The notes under the pieces were generated by a model. The model was not told the origin of the DNA and ran no database searches. It was given only the letters and a program-made list of their open reading frames with translations. From NCBI GenBank assembly GCA_030429005.1, contig JAUIDP010000022.1, positions 1 to 43,248 of the forward strand: a DNA stretch of 43,248 nucleotides, in the 5' to 3' direction. The translations under genes and the position numbers were made by a program. Positions 8,019 to 16,562 of the stretch are shown here, piece after piece (positions within the stretch are counted from its first letter, which is position 1; each line of letters starts with the position of its first letter). The DNA is from Gammaproteobacteria bacterium (GTDB lineage: Bacteria > Pseudomonadota > Gammaproteobacteria > Steroidobacterales > Woeseiaceae).

Positions 8019-9685
8019 TTGCACGTTTCCTGATAATTCCGTTCCTGCTGCTGTCGCTACAGGCGCAGGCAGCCGTGACCGCCAGCATCGACCGCGCTGA
8101 CATCGAGTTGAACGAGTCGTTTACGCTGGAACTCACCACCGACCAGAACATCGATGCACTGCCCGATGTGTCGGTACTGGAAAAAGATTTTCGCGTCGGC
8201 CAGCCGAGCCAGCTGAGCAATACGACCATTTTGAACGGACAGATACGCCGCAGCAAAACCTGGTCGTATGTGTTGATGCCGAAACGTGCCGGCCAGCTCG
8301 TTATCCCGGCAATATCGGTTGGCAACGCAAGCAGCAATCCGCTGGTCGTGGATGTGACCGAGCCGAGTTACTCACCACCCGGTGAAGCAGAAGTCTTTAT
8401 TACGACGGAAGTCGACTTCGATGAGACATACGTGCAGGCGCAAGTTCTCTTGACGACAAAAATCTACCGGTCCGTCGCGGTGCGGCAGCCCGCGCTTCGC
8501 GACCCGACCGTATCGGGTGCCGAAGTGCTGCAGGAACTGGCCGGTGACAACCGCTCCTACGAAGCCGTTATCAATGGTACGCCATACCATGTCATCGAAC
8601 GCGTGATCGCCATTTACCCGCAGGAAAGCGGCGAGATCGAGTTGTCGCCGGCGCGCTTTGAGGCGCGGGTCTTGCGCAATGGCCGGATTACAGGCCGCAA
8701 GGTTTTCGAGTCGGATCCGCTGACGGTCACGGTGCTGCCGACGCCACCGATGCCGGCAGACTATCCGAACGCCGTCTGGCTGCCGGCACGGGACCTCGTA
8801 CTGAGCGAGAACTGGTCGCGCAATGCCGAAGAGATTACGGCAGGAGAGCCGCTGACGCGGCACGTTACTGTCAGCGCACTGGGGCAGCTTGAAACACAGA
8901 TCCCGGCGATAGAACCGCCCGAGGTCGATGGCATCAACGTTTATCCCGACAAGCCCGAGCTCAGCCGAAAGGTCGAGCCGGGCGGCATTCGCGGTGTGCG
9001 CAAGGACCAGTACGCGTTGATTGGCGTGGCGGCCGGCACCGTTGTTCTGCCGGCGCTGGAGCTGCCCTGGTGGAACGTCGAAGAAGGGGCCTGGGAAGTC
9101 GCACGCCTGCCGGAACGGTCAGTCGAGATTATTGCATCGGGACCGCCGCCGGTTGAGCCGCCGCCCGAGCCTGTGCTGGTCGATGAGACGGTTCCGGTTG
9201 ATGCGGTTACCGTCACGGTACACAGTGACTTCTGGCGACGGGTCAGCGAGATCCTGGCCGCCCTGCTATTGCTGACGCTGTTCGCATGGTGGTGGTCTTC
9301 GCGGCCCAGGTCCGCACCGCGCGAACCGGCACCAGTGCCGATCTACAAGCAGCAGGCAAAGTGCCTGAAAACGGCGCGCAAGGCCGCGCTGGCCGGTGAT
9401 GCGGCGGCAGTCCGGGGGGCGCTGATCGAGTGGGGTAAATTGCAGTGGCCGGAGCAACCGCCGCGCAGTATCGGGATCATCGCCGAGCGCGTTTCTGCGC
9501 CGCTGGCGGACGAATTGCTGACGTTGTCGCGCCTCAGCTATGGGCCGTCAGGCAGTGACTGGAACGGCGCGGCGCTGGCCAAAGCACTGCGTTCATTTGC
9601 TGTCCTGAAGGACGAGGATGCGACAGCGACGGAATTGTTGCCGCCGCTGGCACCGGAAGCCGTGGCTACCAGTGGCCGGAGTTAG
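8012..9685 (+). CDS. batD: BatD-like protein with signal peptide
   Basis: A 557-residue BatD family protein and last gene of the MoxR/Bat operon. It begins with GTG inside the end of the previous gene. The signal peptide (MVIARFLIIPFLLLSLQAQA) is followed by repeated beta-rich domains, with the BatD-like FTLELTTDQNIDALPDVS near the N-terminus, a transmembrane helix near residues 412-432, and a cytoplasmic C-terminal domain. The topology implies a large periplasmic part. Its 3' end overlaps the convergent glyoxalase gene by 20 bases, so no terminator can lie between them. Confidence 0.9.
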   Translation: MVIARFLIIPFLLLSLQAQAAVTASIDRADIELNESFTLELTTDQNIDALPDVSVLEKDFRVGQPSQLSNTTILNGQIRRSKTWSYVLMPKRAGQLVIPAISVGNASSNPLVVDVTEPSYSPPGEAEVFITTEVDFDETYVQAQVLLTTKIYRSVAVRQPALRDPTVSGAEVLQELAGDNRSYEAVINGTPYHVIERVIAIYPQESGEIELSPARFEARVLRNGRITGRKVFESDPLTVTVLPTPPMPADYPNAVWLPARDLVLSENWSRNAEEITAGEPLTRHVTVSALGQLETQIPAIEPPEVDGINVYPDKPELSRKVEPGGIRGVRKDQYALIGVAAGTVVLPALELPWWNVEEGAWEVARLPERSVEIIASGPPPVEPPPEPVLVDETVPVDAVTVTVHSDFWRRVSEILAALLLLTLFAWWWSSRPRSAPREPAPVPIYKQQAKCLKTARKAALAGDAAAVRGALIEWGKLQWPEQPPRSIGIIAERVSAPLADELLTLSRLSYGPSGSDWNGAALAKALRSFAVLKDEDATATELLPPLAPEAVATSGRS

Positions 9686-10085
9686 GCATCGACGCCCACG
9701 GTTCCGCCGCCGGCAGCGCATCACCTTTTTGTAGCAACTCGATCGAAATGTTGTCAGGCGAGCGGACGAAAGCCATGTGACCGTCGCGCGGCGGTCGGTT
9801 GATCGTGACGCCGGCATCCATCAGCTTTTGGCAAAGCGCGTAGATGTCGTCGACTGCGTAAGCGAGGTGACCGAAATTGCGCGCCTCGCCGTATTCCTCC
9901 GGGTCCCAGTTCCAGGTCAGTTCGACCTGTGCCTGCTCATCGCCCGGCGCGGCCAGGAAGACCAGCGTGAAGCGACCTTGTTCGCTCTCCTTGCGCCGCA
10001 ACTCGACCAGGCCCAGCAAATTGCAATAGAAATTCAATGAAGCGTCGATGTCGGTGACCCGAACCATGGTATGCAGGTATTTCAT
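9666..10085 (-). CDS. gloA: Lactoylglutathione lyase (glyoxalase I)
   Basis: A 139-residue glyoxalase I, which isomerises the methylglyoxal-glutathione hemithioacetal to S-lactoylglutathione. The start at 10085 matches the GloA N-terminus (MKYLHTMVRVTDID). Four metal-ligand positions are visible: His5 in YLHTMVRV, Glu in VELTWNW, His in FGHLAYAVDD and Glu in SIELLQKGD. The body carries NFYCNLLGL and SPDNISIEL. The ATG lies in the palindrome CATG, whose other strand supplies a start for the divergent phosphatase gene. The 3' end overlaps batD. Confidence 0.93.
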   Translation of the reverse strand: MKYLHTMVRVTDIDASLNFYCNLLGLVELRRKESEQGRFTLVFLAAPGDEQAQVELTWNWDPEEYGEARNFGHLAYAVDDIYALCQKLMDAGVTINRPPRDGHMAFVRSPDNISIELLQKGDALPAAEPWASMPNSGHW

Positions 10086-10797
10086 GGCTACAATGGTACA
10101 CGTGAATGACATTCGCGCCATCACCATTGACCTCGATGACACGCTGTGGGAAATCCACCCGGTCATACATCGCGCCGAACGCGGCCTGTATGCCTGGCTG
10201 GGTGACGCCTACCCGCGCATCACCGACGCGTTTTCGCGCGAAGACATCTATGCGCAGCGAGTCGCGATTGCCAGCGAGTTTCCTGAGCACAGCCACGACT
10301 ACACGTTCATGCGACGCACAGTGCTCGGCCGGCTTGGAATCGTTGCCGGCTATGGTGACGGTATCGTTGACGAAGCCATGGCAGTGTTCGATGCACTGCG
10401 CAACGACGTTGTGATCTTTCCGGAAGTGCGCCCGGCGCTGGCGCAACTCAAGGAACGCTTCGTCCTCGTCGCGGTGACCAACGGCAATGCCAATCTAGAG
10501 ATGATCGGCATCGACGACCTGTTTCATGACATTGTCACGGCGCGCGCGGCAGGCGCTGCAAAGCCGGCGCAGCAGATATTCGACAAGGCGGTCGCAGCAG
10601 CCGGCAGCACACCGCAACAGACATTGCATGTCGGGGATCACCCGGAATTTGATGTTGCCGGCGCCATCGATGCCGGGCTGCATGCGGTCTGGGTCAATCG
10701 TAACGGGGACGAGTGGCCGGGCAACCTGGCTGAACCACACGGTGTCGTGACACACGTCGGCGAACTGCCCGACTTGCTGGAAAAGGCCGCGCGGTGA
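10084..10797 (+). CDS. HAD-superfamily phosphatase (YigB-like)
   Basis: A 237-residue HAD hydrolase. Motif I ITIDLDDTLWE holds the nucleophile and acid/base Asp residues, motif II is VAVTNGN, the conserved Lys is in AAKPAQQIF, and motif IV is HVGDHPEFDVAGA. The overall layout is closest to E. coli YigB, an FMN/sugar-phosphate phosphatase; the true substrate is unknown. The ATG at 10084 is preceded by AGG at a spacing of 7. An alternative ATG lies at 10093. The stop overlaps the next gene as GTGA. Confidence 0.82.
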   Translation: MATMVHVNDIRAITIDLDDTLWEIHPVIHRAERGLYAWLGDAYPRITDAFSREDIYAQRVAIASEFPEHSHDYTFMRRTVLGRLGIVAGYGDGIVDEAMAVFDALRNDVVIFPEVRPALAQLKERFVLVAVTNGNANLEMIGIDDLFHDIVTARAAGAAKPAQQIFDKAVAAAGSTPQQTLHVGDHPEFDVAGAIDAGLHAVWVNRNGDEWPGNLAEPHGVVTHVGELPDLLEKAAR

Positions 10798-11717
10798 GTG
10801 CTGGTCCACAGATTCTTTACGTACCCGGACTGCTGCCGAAACCCGAGGAAAGCGTGCATCGCGACGCGCTACTGCGCTGTCTGCTGGCCGGCATCAGCGC
10901 GCAGGACCAGTCTGTGGCTGAGGCCATCGAGTCGGGCAGCAACAGTTTCGACATCGTTTCCTGGACCTACGATTTTTACGGCGAACACCGCGATTTCGCG
11001 CTGGATGCGCCGTCCGTCGACGCACTGCTTGCACAGGGCAAGATCACGCCGCGCGACATCCGGGAAGCCACGACGCCAATGCGTCGCCTTGCGCGCTGGA
11101 TGTTCACGCTTGCCGACAGGCTGCCGGTCCTGATTCCGCACATCGCGACGGAACGGGTGCGCCTGCATTTGCGTGACCTGCGCCGGTATACGCAGAACCG
11201 CAATGAACTGGCCGAGCACACCCGCGAGATCCTGAAATCGCGTTTGCGCGAGGCTCGCGATGCACAGCGGCCGATACTGCTGATCGCGCACAGCATGGGC
11301 TCGGTCATTGCCTACGAGTCGCTGTGGCAGATGTCGCGCGCCAACCGCGAACCGATGACGATCGACTTGTTACTGACAATGGGCAGCCCGCTGGGCCAGA
11401 GTTACATCCAGAAGCAACTCAAGGGTGTCGATGCTATCGGCCTGGTGCGCTACCCGGCCAACATCCGGCGCTGGATCAACCTGGCCGCCGTCGGCGACCT
11501 GACGTCGATCGATCCGGTACTTGGCAGGGACTACGGCGAGATGGTGCGCTCCGGACTGGTCGAGTGCATCGACGATCGAACGATTTACAACTGGTTTCGC
11601 CTTGACGGGGTGCTCAACCCGCATGCCGAGTACGGCTACCTCGTCAATCCCGAGACAGCCAAAATCGTTATCGACTGGTGGCGTTCTGTCAGCCCTGGTC
11701 CAGGTTCGGGCGAATAA
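10794..11717 (+). CDS. Alpha/beta-hydrolase-like (lipase-type) protein
   Basis: A 307-residue protein with the nucleophile elbow AHSMGS inside ILLIAHSMGSVIAYESLW (about residues 161-178), as in lipases and thioesterases. The start VPGLLPKP loop also fits an alpha/beta hydrolase. No signal peptide is seen, so it is probably cytoplasmic. The candidate acid and His are not certain. The gene starts with GTG overlapping the stop of the HAD phosphatase, so the two are likely co-translated. Substrate unknown. Its 3' end overlaps the ompA-like gene by 29 bases. Confidence 0.75.
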   Translation: MSAGPQILYVPGLLPKPEESVHRDALLRCLLAGISAQDQSVAEAIESGSNSFDIVSWTYDFYGEHRDFALDAPSVDALLAQGKITPRDIREATTPMRRLARWMFTLADRLPVLIPHIATERVRLHLRDLRRYTQNRNELAEHTREILKSRLREARDAQRPILLIAHSMGSVIAYESLWQMSRANREPMTIDLLLTMGSPLGQSYIQKQLKGVDAIGLVRYPANIRRWINLAAVGDLTSIDPVLGRDYGEMVRSGLVECIDDRTIYNWFRLDGVLNPHAEYGYLVNPETAKIVIDWWRSVSPGPGSGE

Positions 11718-13155
11718 CGATATCGATGCGTCGATTGCGCTGCCGGCCCGAGTCGGTTTCGTTGCTGGCGATAGGCCGCGTTTCACCATAGCCCGTCGCA
11801 ATCAGGCGATAGGTCGGGATGCGCATTGCGTTGACCATGTACTTCTGCACTGACTCGGCTCGCTGCTGCGATAACTTCTGGTTGGCGTCGTCGCCGCCGA
11901 ACGAGTCCGTGTGGCCTTCGATGATAAGTTCGCTGCGCGGGAATACGTCGATGGCTCGTTCAACCTTTGCCAGCAGGTCGAACTTGTCCTGCCGGATCTG
12001 CGCGTCGCCGGAATCGAAAGTCAGGCCGACCATGCGCAGGATGATGTTGTTGCCCTCGCGGAAAACGCGCGCTTCTTCGGCAGTGAACATTTTTTCGACC
12101 TGCTCAAACTGCTCCTTGACCCGTGCCTGCGCTTCCAGGCGCTGCACCAGTGCTGCACGTTCCTCGGTCGCACCCCCGAGGCGCTCGTCCAGCGCGGCAA
12201 TTTCTTCTTCCATTTCGGCCAATCGCGTTTCGTTTTCCTGTTTTTCCTGCGTCAGTGCCTGGATCTCGTTGTCGGCATGGGTGATGTAGGCGACCAGTTC
12301 GCCGGTGAGCTTGTCAGGACCGTTCTCCATGTCCGGCTGTACATCGGCCGCGCCGGCGACTTCCCGTAGAGCAGCCTCCCAGTTAAGGATCAGCTGCTCG
12401 GGCGTCAGGTCCTTGTCACGTACCTTGCGAACGACCTCGGACAGGTAGATCGCATGCTTGGCCTCGTAGTTCGCCTGTTTCGCCAGGCTGCGCGGCAGAT
12501 CGGTGTCGTAGCGGTTCTCGTTGAGTTCGCGTTCCGCGTTGGCCAGCAGTTGCTTGGCGCGGTTCAGCGTGATCGGTGCGTAGCGGCCGACGCGTGCGCG
12601 GTCGGCATCCGCGAGCAGCTGGCGCGTCTCGCTGAGATATTGTGCCTTGATCGCAACCAGCTCGGCATCGCGATACAGGCTGGTCGCCTCGACTTCACGG
12701 CGTGTTGTGCCCTTGAGGTCGCCGCGCTCCAGCAGGCGGATGGCGTCGCCAAACTTGTCCTGGGCTTCCTGCCAGATTTCCGGGGACAGTTCCGGGGCGC
12801 GGGCATTCGCGGCGTCCTGGCGGCTCTTCATCACTTGCGCCAGCTTTGTCGACGCCAGCTCGGCCGCGGCCGTTGCTGTCTTGAAAAAGCGGGTGGCATC
12901 GGCTGCATTGGAACGCACGGTTTCAATGTTGCGACCGCGCTCGAGGGCGACCTCTGCGGAGCGATATTCGCTCATGCCGCGTTCGTAGTTGCGTGGCGCA
13001 AGCATTTCGGCATTGGCCGCGTCGGCGGCCGCCTTGGCTGCGTCCGCTTCCTTGAAAAACGTTGCCCTGAGCTCGTCCTGGGCAAAGGCGGCAGCACCGC
13101 CGAGCAACAGGGTCAGGATCAGGATTCGGAAGGCGAAAGCCGGTTTTGCAGCCAT
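11689..13155 (-). CDS. OmpA-family envelope protein with N-terminal DUF4398-like helical domain
   Basis: A 488-residue exported protein. It has a signal peptide (FRILILTLLLGGAAAFAQ), then a long alanine-rich helical region with DUF4398-like character (about 30-250), a coiled coil (about 280-345), and a C-terminal OmpA/MotB peptidoglycan-binding domain. The last is recognised by TFDSGDAQI, IIEGHTDSFGG, LSQQRAESVQKYM and GYGETRPIASN...GRQRNRRIDI. No beta-barrel is present, so it probably links to peptidoglycan from the periplasmic side. It is transcribed alone on the minus strand, divergent from the 65-residue gene. Confidence 0.88.
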   Translation of the reverse strand: MAAKPAFAFRILILTLLLGGAAAFAQDELRATFFKEADAAKAAADAANAEMLAPRNYERGMSEYRSAEVALERGRNIETVRSNAADATRFFKTATAAAELASTKLAQVMKSRQDAANARAPELSPEIWQEAQDKFGDAIRLLERGDLKGTTRREVEATSLYRDAELVAIKAQYLSETRQLLADADRARVGRYAPITLNRAKQLLANAERELNENRYDTDLPRSLAKQANYEAKHAIYLSEVVRKVRDKDLTPEQLILNWEAALREVAGAADVQPDMENGPDKLTGELVAYITHADNEIQALTQEKQENETRLAEMEEEIAALDERLGGATEERAALVQRLEAQARVKEQFEQVEKMFTAEEARVFREGNNIILRMVGLTFDSGDAQIRQDKFDLLAKVERAIDVFPRSELIIEGHTDSFGGDDANQKLSQQRAESVQKYMVNAMRIPTYRLIATGYGETRPIASNETDSGRQRNRRIDIVIRPNLDQG

Positions 13156-13293
13156 TTCAGAGGGTTCCTATCTGGTCAAATTCAGGCAACGCCGGGGGTT
13201 CCAAGCGTTACGCGTCCAATATTACATAAAAAACCTGGTCAAACTGAGTAATGGCTCACAGTCAGCCGCGCCCTCCGGGCGTAATCTTGAGCC

Positions 13294-13491
13294 ATGTCCG
13301 CTAAGTACTACACGCAGTTCATCCTGACCGACGCGCAATATCGCGGCGGTAATGAGTTTAGCGGCGTCATTGAGCTCAGCGAAGCAATGGATCACACCAC
13401 TGAGACCAAGGACATCGAGGCCATACTGGCCCAGAATTTCGACCTGCAACAGAGTTCTGTGAAACTCGTTAGCTGGTCCAGGCTGCATTGA
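13294..13491 (+). CDS. Small conserved-looking hypothetical protein (65 aa)
   Basis: I do not recognise a named family. The 65-residue product (MSAKYYTQFILTDAQYRGG at the start, VKLVSWSRLH at the end) has the composition of a folded protein, with no signal peptide or membrane helix. It has no strong ribosome site; a GC hairpin (CGCCC-TCC-GGGCG) lies just upstream. It sits alone between the divergent ompA-like gene and a perfect intrinsic terminator 36 bases after its stop, which supports a separate small transcript. Confidence 0.6.
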   Translation: MSAKYYTQFILTDAQYRGGNEFSGVIELSEAMDHTTETKDIEAILAQNFDLQQSSVKLVSWSRLH

Positions 13492-13526
13492 TTTAACTTC
13501 TGGCGCGACCGATTCCCCCTGACTCT

Positions 13527-13550
13527 CCCGGCTTTGGCCGGGATTTTTTT
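13527..13550 (+). terminator. Intrinsic terminator after the 65-aa gene
   Basis: A perfect six-base-pair stem CCCGGC/GCCGGG with a TTTG loop is followed by A and seven T. This is a textbook rho-independent terminator on the plus strand. It ends the small upstream gene and isolates it from lipA, whose ATG lies 44 bases beyond the T-run. Confidence 0.88.
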
Positions 13551-13593
13551 GTACAATGCCTGCCCTTTTGTATTGCCGGGGTTACCCCAAGAA

Positions 13594-14598
13594 ATGAGCA
13601 AGCCGGAGAAACAGTTTCGCGGCATTCCCATCGTCGAGAGCGGTGCCAAGTACCGGACCGACGCCGGCTTTTCCGCCATCAAGAACGGTGTGAAGAACCG
13701 CCGCGACGCCGAACCACTCGTGCACGGCCAGAAACCCGACTGGCTGCGCGCCAGGATGCCGAGCGGCAAGGGCTACAGCAACACCCGCAACATCGTCAAA
13801 GAGCATCGCCTGAGTACCGTCTGCGAGGAGTCGATGTGCCCGAACATCGGTGAGTGCTGGAACGCCGGTACAGCAACGATCATGGTGCTGGGCGCCGTCT
13901 GCACCCGGGCCTGCCGGTTCTGCGCCGTGGATACGGGCAACCCGAAGGGCTGGCTCGATGCGGACGAACCATTCAATACGGGCCGCGCCGTGCAACTGAT
14001 GGGCCTCGAGTACGTGGTCATCACGTCCGTCGATCGGGACGACCTCGAGGACGGCGGCGCAGCGCACTATGCGGCCTGCGTACGCGAAATCAAGAAACAG
14101 AACCCGAACACCGCCGTCGAGGCACTGACACCGGACTTCAACGGTGTCGAGGCACACGTCGAACGGGTTGTCGATTCGGGTCTCGATGTGTTCGCGCAGA
14201 ATGTCGAAACCGTACGTCGCCTGACGCACCCGGTGCGCGACCCGCGCGCAGGATATGAACAGACGATCGAGGTGTTGCGGCATGCCAAGCAGCACCGCCC
14301 CGATGTGCTCACCAAGACCAGCCTGATGCTCGGACTCGGTGAGCGCGACAACGAGATCATGACGACGATGGACGACCTGCGGGCGGCCAATGTGGACATC
14401 CTGACGCTGGGCCAGTACCTGCGACCGACGCCGAATCACCTGTCGGTGCAACGTTACGTTTCGCCGCGCGAGTTCGAGGCCTATCGCCAGGAGGGGCTGG
14501 AAAAAGGCTTTCTCGAGGTGGTTGCCGGGCCGATGGTGCGGTCCAGCTACCGGGCCGAACAGGTACTGCTCAAGAACAACGTAGGCCTGGCCGTATGA
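13594..14598 (+). CDS. lipA: Lipoyl synthase
   Basis: Radical-SAM lipoyl synthase of 334 residues, which inserts two sulfurs into octanoyl groups on lipoyl-dependent enzymes. The auxiliary cluster cysteines are C77, C82 and C88 ([12 protein letters not shown]), the radical-SAM cysteines C103, C107 and C110 (CTRACRFC), and the conserved RSSY near the C-terminus is present (VRSSYRAEQ). The ATG at 13594 fits the family's N-terminus; a longer reading from within the terminator is unlikely. LipB, the usual neighbour, is not in the window. The stop overlaps the sohB start as ATGA. Confidence 0.97.
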   Translation: MSKPEKQFRGIPIVESGAKYRTDAGFSAIKNGVKNRRDAEPLVHGQKPDWLRARMPSGKGYSNTRNIVKEHRLSTVCEESMCPNIGECWNAGTATIMVLGAVCTRACRFCAVDTGNPKGWLDADEPFNTGRAVQLMGLEYVVITSVDRDDLEDGGAAHYAACVREIKKQNPNTAVEALTPDFNGVEAHVERVVDSGLDVFAQNVETVRRLTHPVRDPRAGYEQTIEVLRHAKQHRPDVLTKTSLMLGLGERDNEIMTTMDDLRAANVDILTLGQYLRPTPNHLSVQRYVSPREFEAYRQEGLEKGFLEVVAGPMVRSSYRAEQVLLKNNVGLAV

Positions 14599-15614
14599 GC
14601 GCGTTTTTTGCCGAGTACGGCATGTTCCTGCTCAAGGTCGCAACAATTGTCGTTGCGATCGTCATCGTCATCGGTGTCGCCGCGGCCAGCAGTCGCAAGG
14701 CTGGCGAGGATGGGCTGGAAGTTGAAAGCATCAACCGGAAGTACCAAAACCTCGCAAGTACATTGCGCAAAGCGGTGTTGAACAAGGCAGGACAGAAGCA
14801 GGAAGCCAAGGCGGAGAAGAAGCGCGCCAAGGCCGAGGAGAAGACGGCGTCATCACGTCCGCGCACATTCGTCATCGATTTCAAGGGCGACCTGAAGGCC
14901 AGTGCAGTCCCGTCGCTGCGAGAAGAGGTCAGCGCCATCCTGGATGTGGCCAACGACGACGATGATGTCATCGTGCGGCTCGAGAATCATGGCGGTGTCG
15001 TGCACGAACACGGCCTCGCGGCCTCGCAACTGGCGCGGATTCGCGATCGCGGTATCGACCTGACTGTCTGCGTTGACAAGGTCGCCGCGAGCGGCGGCTA
15101 CCTGATGGCCTGCGTGGCCAGCCGGATCTATGCCGCACCGTTTGCGATCCTGGGCTCCATCGGTGTGCTCGCACAGATTCCGAATTTCCATCGCATGCTC
15201 GACAGTCACGGCGTTGACTTCGAACAGGTCACCGCCGGCAAATACAAGCGAACCGTGACCATGTTCGGTGAGAATTCCGACGAGGACCGCGCCAAGCTGA
15301 AGGAAGAACTCGAGGATGTACACGAGCTGTTCAAGTCGGCGGTGAGCCGTTACCGGCCGCAGCTGGACCTCGACAAGGTGGCCACCGGCGAGCACTGGTA
15401 CGGCACACGCGCGCTCGATCTTGGGCTTGCCGATGAGATCCGCACCAGTGACGAAGTGGTCGCGGACCGGGTTGGCGATCGTGACCTGTTCCAGGTGGCC
15501 TACAAGGTCAAGCAGCCTTTACCGAAGCGGCTGATGGCAAATATCGACAGCACGCTGGAAAAGGTGGATGCTGCGGGCTGGCGGCGGCGATTCGAGTCTC
15601 GGTTACCGCGCTAA
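14595..15614 (+). CDS. sohB: SohB-type signal-peptide-peptidase-like serine protease (S49)
   Basis: A 339-residue inner-membrane protease of family S49. It has one N-terminal helix (about residues 10-31), a charged Lys/Glu-rich linker (62-88) and the S49 domain. The nucleophile is Ser166 in [10 protein letters not shown] and the general base is probably Lys218 in TAGKYKRT, the same spacing as the Ser/Lys dyad of Bacillus SppA. Length and layout match E. coli SohB (349 residues), a single-domain enzyme. It shares an ATGA overlap with lipA, so it is probably translated with it. Confidence 0.92.
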   Translation: MSAFFAEYGMFLLKVATIVVAIVIVIGVAAASSRKAGEDGLEVESINRKYQNLASTLRKAVLNKAGQKQEAKAEKKRAKAEEKTASSRPRTFVIDFKGDLKASAVPSLREEVSAILDVANDDDDVIVRLENHGGVVHEHGLAASQLARIRDRGIDLTVCVDKVAASGGYLMACVASRIYAAPFAILGSIGVLAQIPNFHRMLDSHGVDFEQVTAGKYKRTVTMFGENSDEDRAKLKEELEDVHELFKSAVSRYRPQLDLDKVATGEHWYGTRALDLGLADEIRTSDEVVADRVGDRDLFQVAYKVKQPLPKRLMANIDSTLEKVDAAGWRRRFESRLPR

Positions 15615-15664
15615 ATGCTGGAACCGCAGCGGCCGGAGGCGGTCCAACTGCTGCAGGAGTGCTT

Positions 15665-16498
15665 ATGAAATCTAGGGACCTGGTCAAATTCCTTGCAATC
15701 GGCGCGGCGGCGCTGGCGTCAGGCTGTGCCGGCAATTCGGCCGCGCAGGACGAGCCGCTGTGGGCATCGCGAGCGGACATGGAGGTTGAGTCAGCCAAGC
15801 AGTTCGCCGAGATGAAGGCCTCGATGCCATTGATTACCGATCGGGCCACGATCGACTATATCGCCTGCGTTGCCAATGCCGTCGTCAATGTGCTGGAACC
15901 GCCGTACAGCGACTATGAGTGGGAGATGGCCATCTTCGAAGTGGACGCTGTGAACGCATTCGCCATGCCGGGCGGCAAGATTGGCGTCATGGTCGGCATT
16001 CTGAAAGCAGCCCAGAACCAGCACCAGCTGGCCGCCGTCATCGGCCACGAGATCGCGCACGTGACGCTTGAGCATTCCAGCGAGCGAGCGTCGCGCGGGA
16101 AGTTGTCGAATGTCGGTATCCAGGTTGCCGCCGTGTTGCTCGGTGGCGGACATTCCGGTGCGACGTATACAGCGTACGAGGCGCTGAACCAGGGTGCGGC
16201 GTTCGGCATCATGTTGCCATTCGGCCGCAAGCAGGAAAGCGAAGCCGATGTCATCGGTTTGCAGTACATGGCCATGGCGGGATTCGACCCGCGCCAGGCC
16301 GTGCCGCTGTGGCAAAACATGAACGAGCAGAGCGGTGGCAAGGAGCCGGCGGAATTCACGTCGACGCACCCGTCCAGTGAAAGACGTATCGAAGACCTGA
16401 TCAGCCAGTGGAGCACGACGCTGCCAATGTACAACGATGCGCTCGAGGCCGGGCACCAGCCCAATTGCGTCGAACCGGACAAAGCCGACGCCAAATAG
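15665..16498 (+). CDS. M48-family metallopeptidase lipoprotein
   Basis: A 277-residue lipoprotein zinc peptidase. The ATG at 15665 has CAGGAG 6 bases upstream; a GTG six bases earlier is less likely. The signal peptide ends in the lipobox LASGC (Cys21). The zinc site HEIAH is at residues 128-132 (VIGHEIAHVTLEH) and the third ligand is probably the Glu in ESEADVIGL near residue 193. This resembles the LoiP/YcaL group, which handles outer-membrane proteins. Residues after the lipid Cys are AGN, with no Asp at +2, so outer-membrane sorting is likely. Confidence 0.92.
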   Translation: MKSRDLVKFLAIGAAALASGCAGNSAAQDEPLWASRADMEVESAKQFAEMKASMPLITDRATIDYIACVANAVVNVLEPPYSDYEWEMAIFEVDAVNAFAMPGGKIGVMVGILKAAQNQHQLAAVIGHEIAHVTLEHSSERASRGKLSNVGIQVAAVLLGGGHSGATYTAYEALNQGAAFGIMLPFGRKQESEADVIGLQYMAMAGFDPRQAVPLWQNMNEQSGGKEPAEFTSTHPSSERRIEDLISQWSTTLPMYNDALEAGHQPNCVEPDKADAK

Positions 16499-16562
16499 CG
16501 ACAAGCGCGAAAAACGTCCGCAATTCTGCGAAAATGGCCTGGTCGATATCGAGGCCCACGTT

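Noticed and set aside
13552..13557. TACAAT as a -10 box for lipA
   Set aside because: No acceptable -35 sequence lies 15-19 bases upstream; that stretch is the terminator stem.
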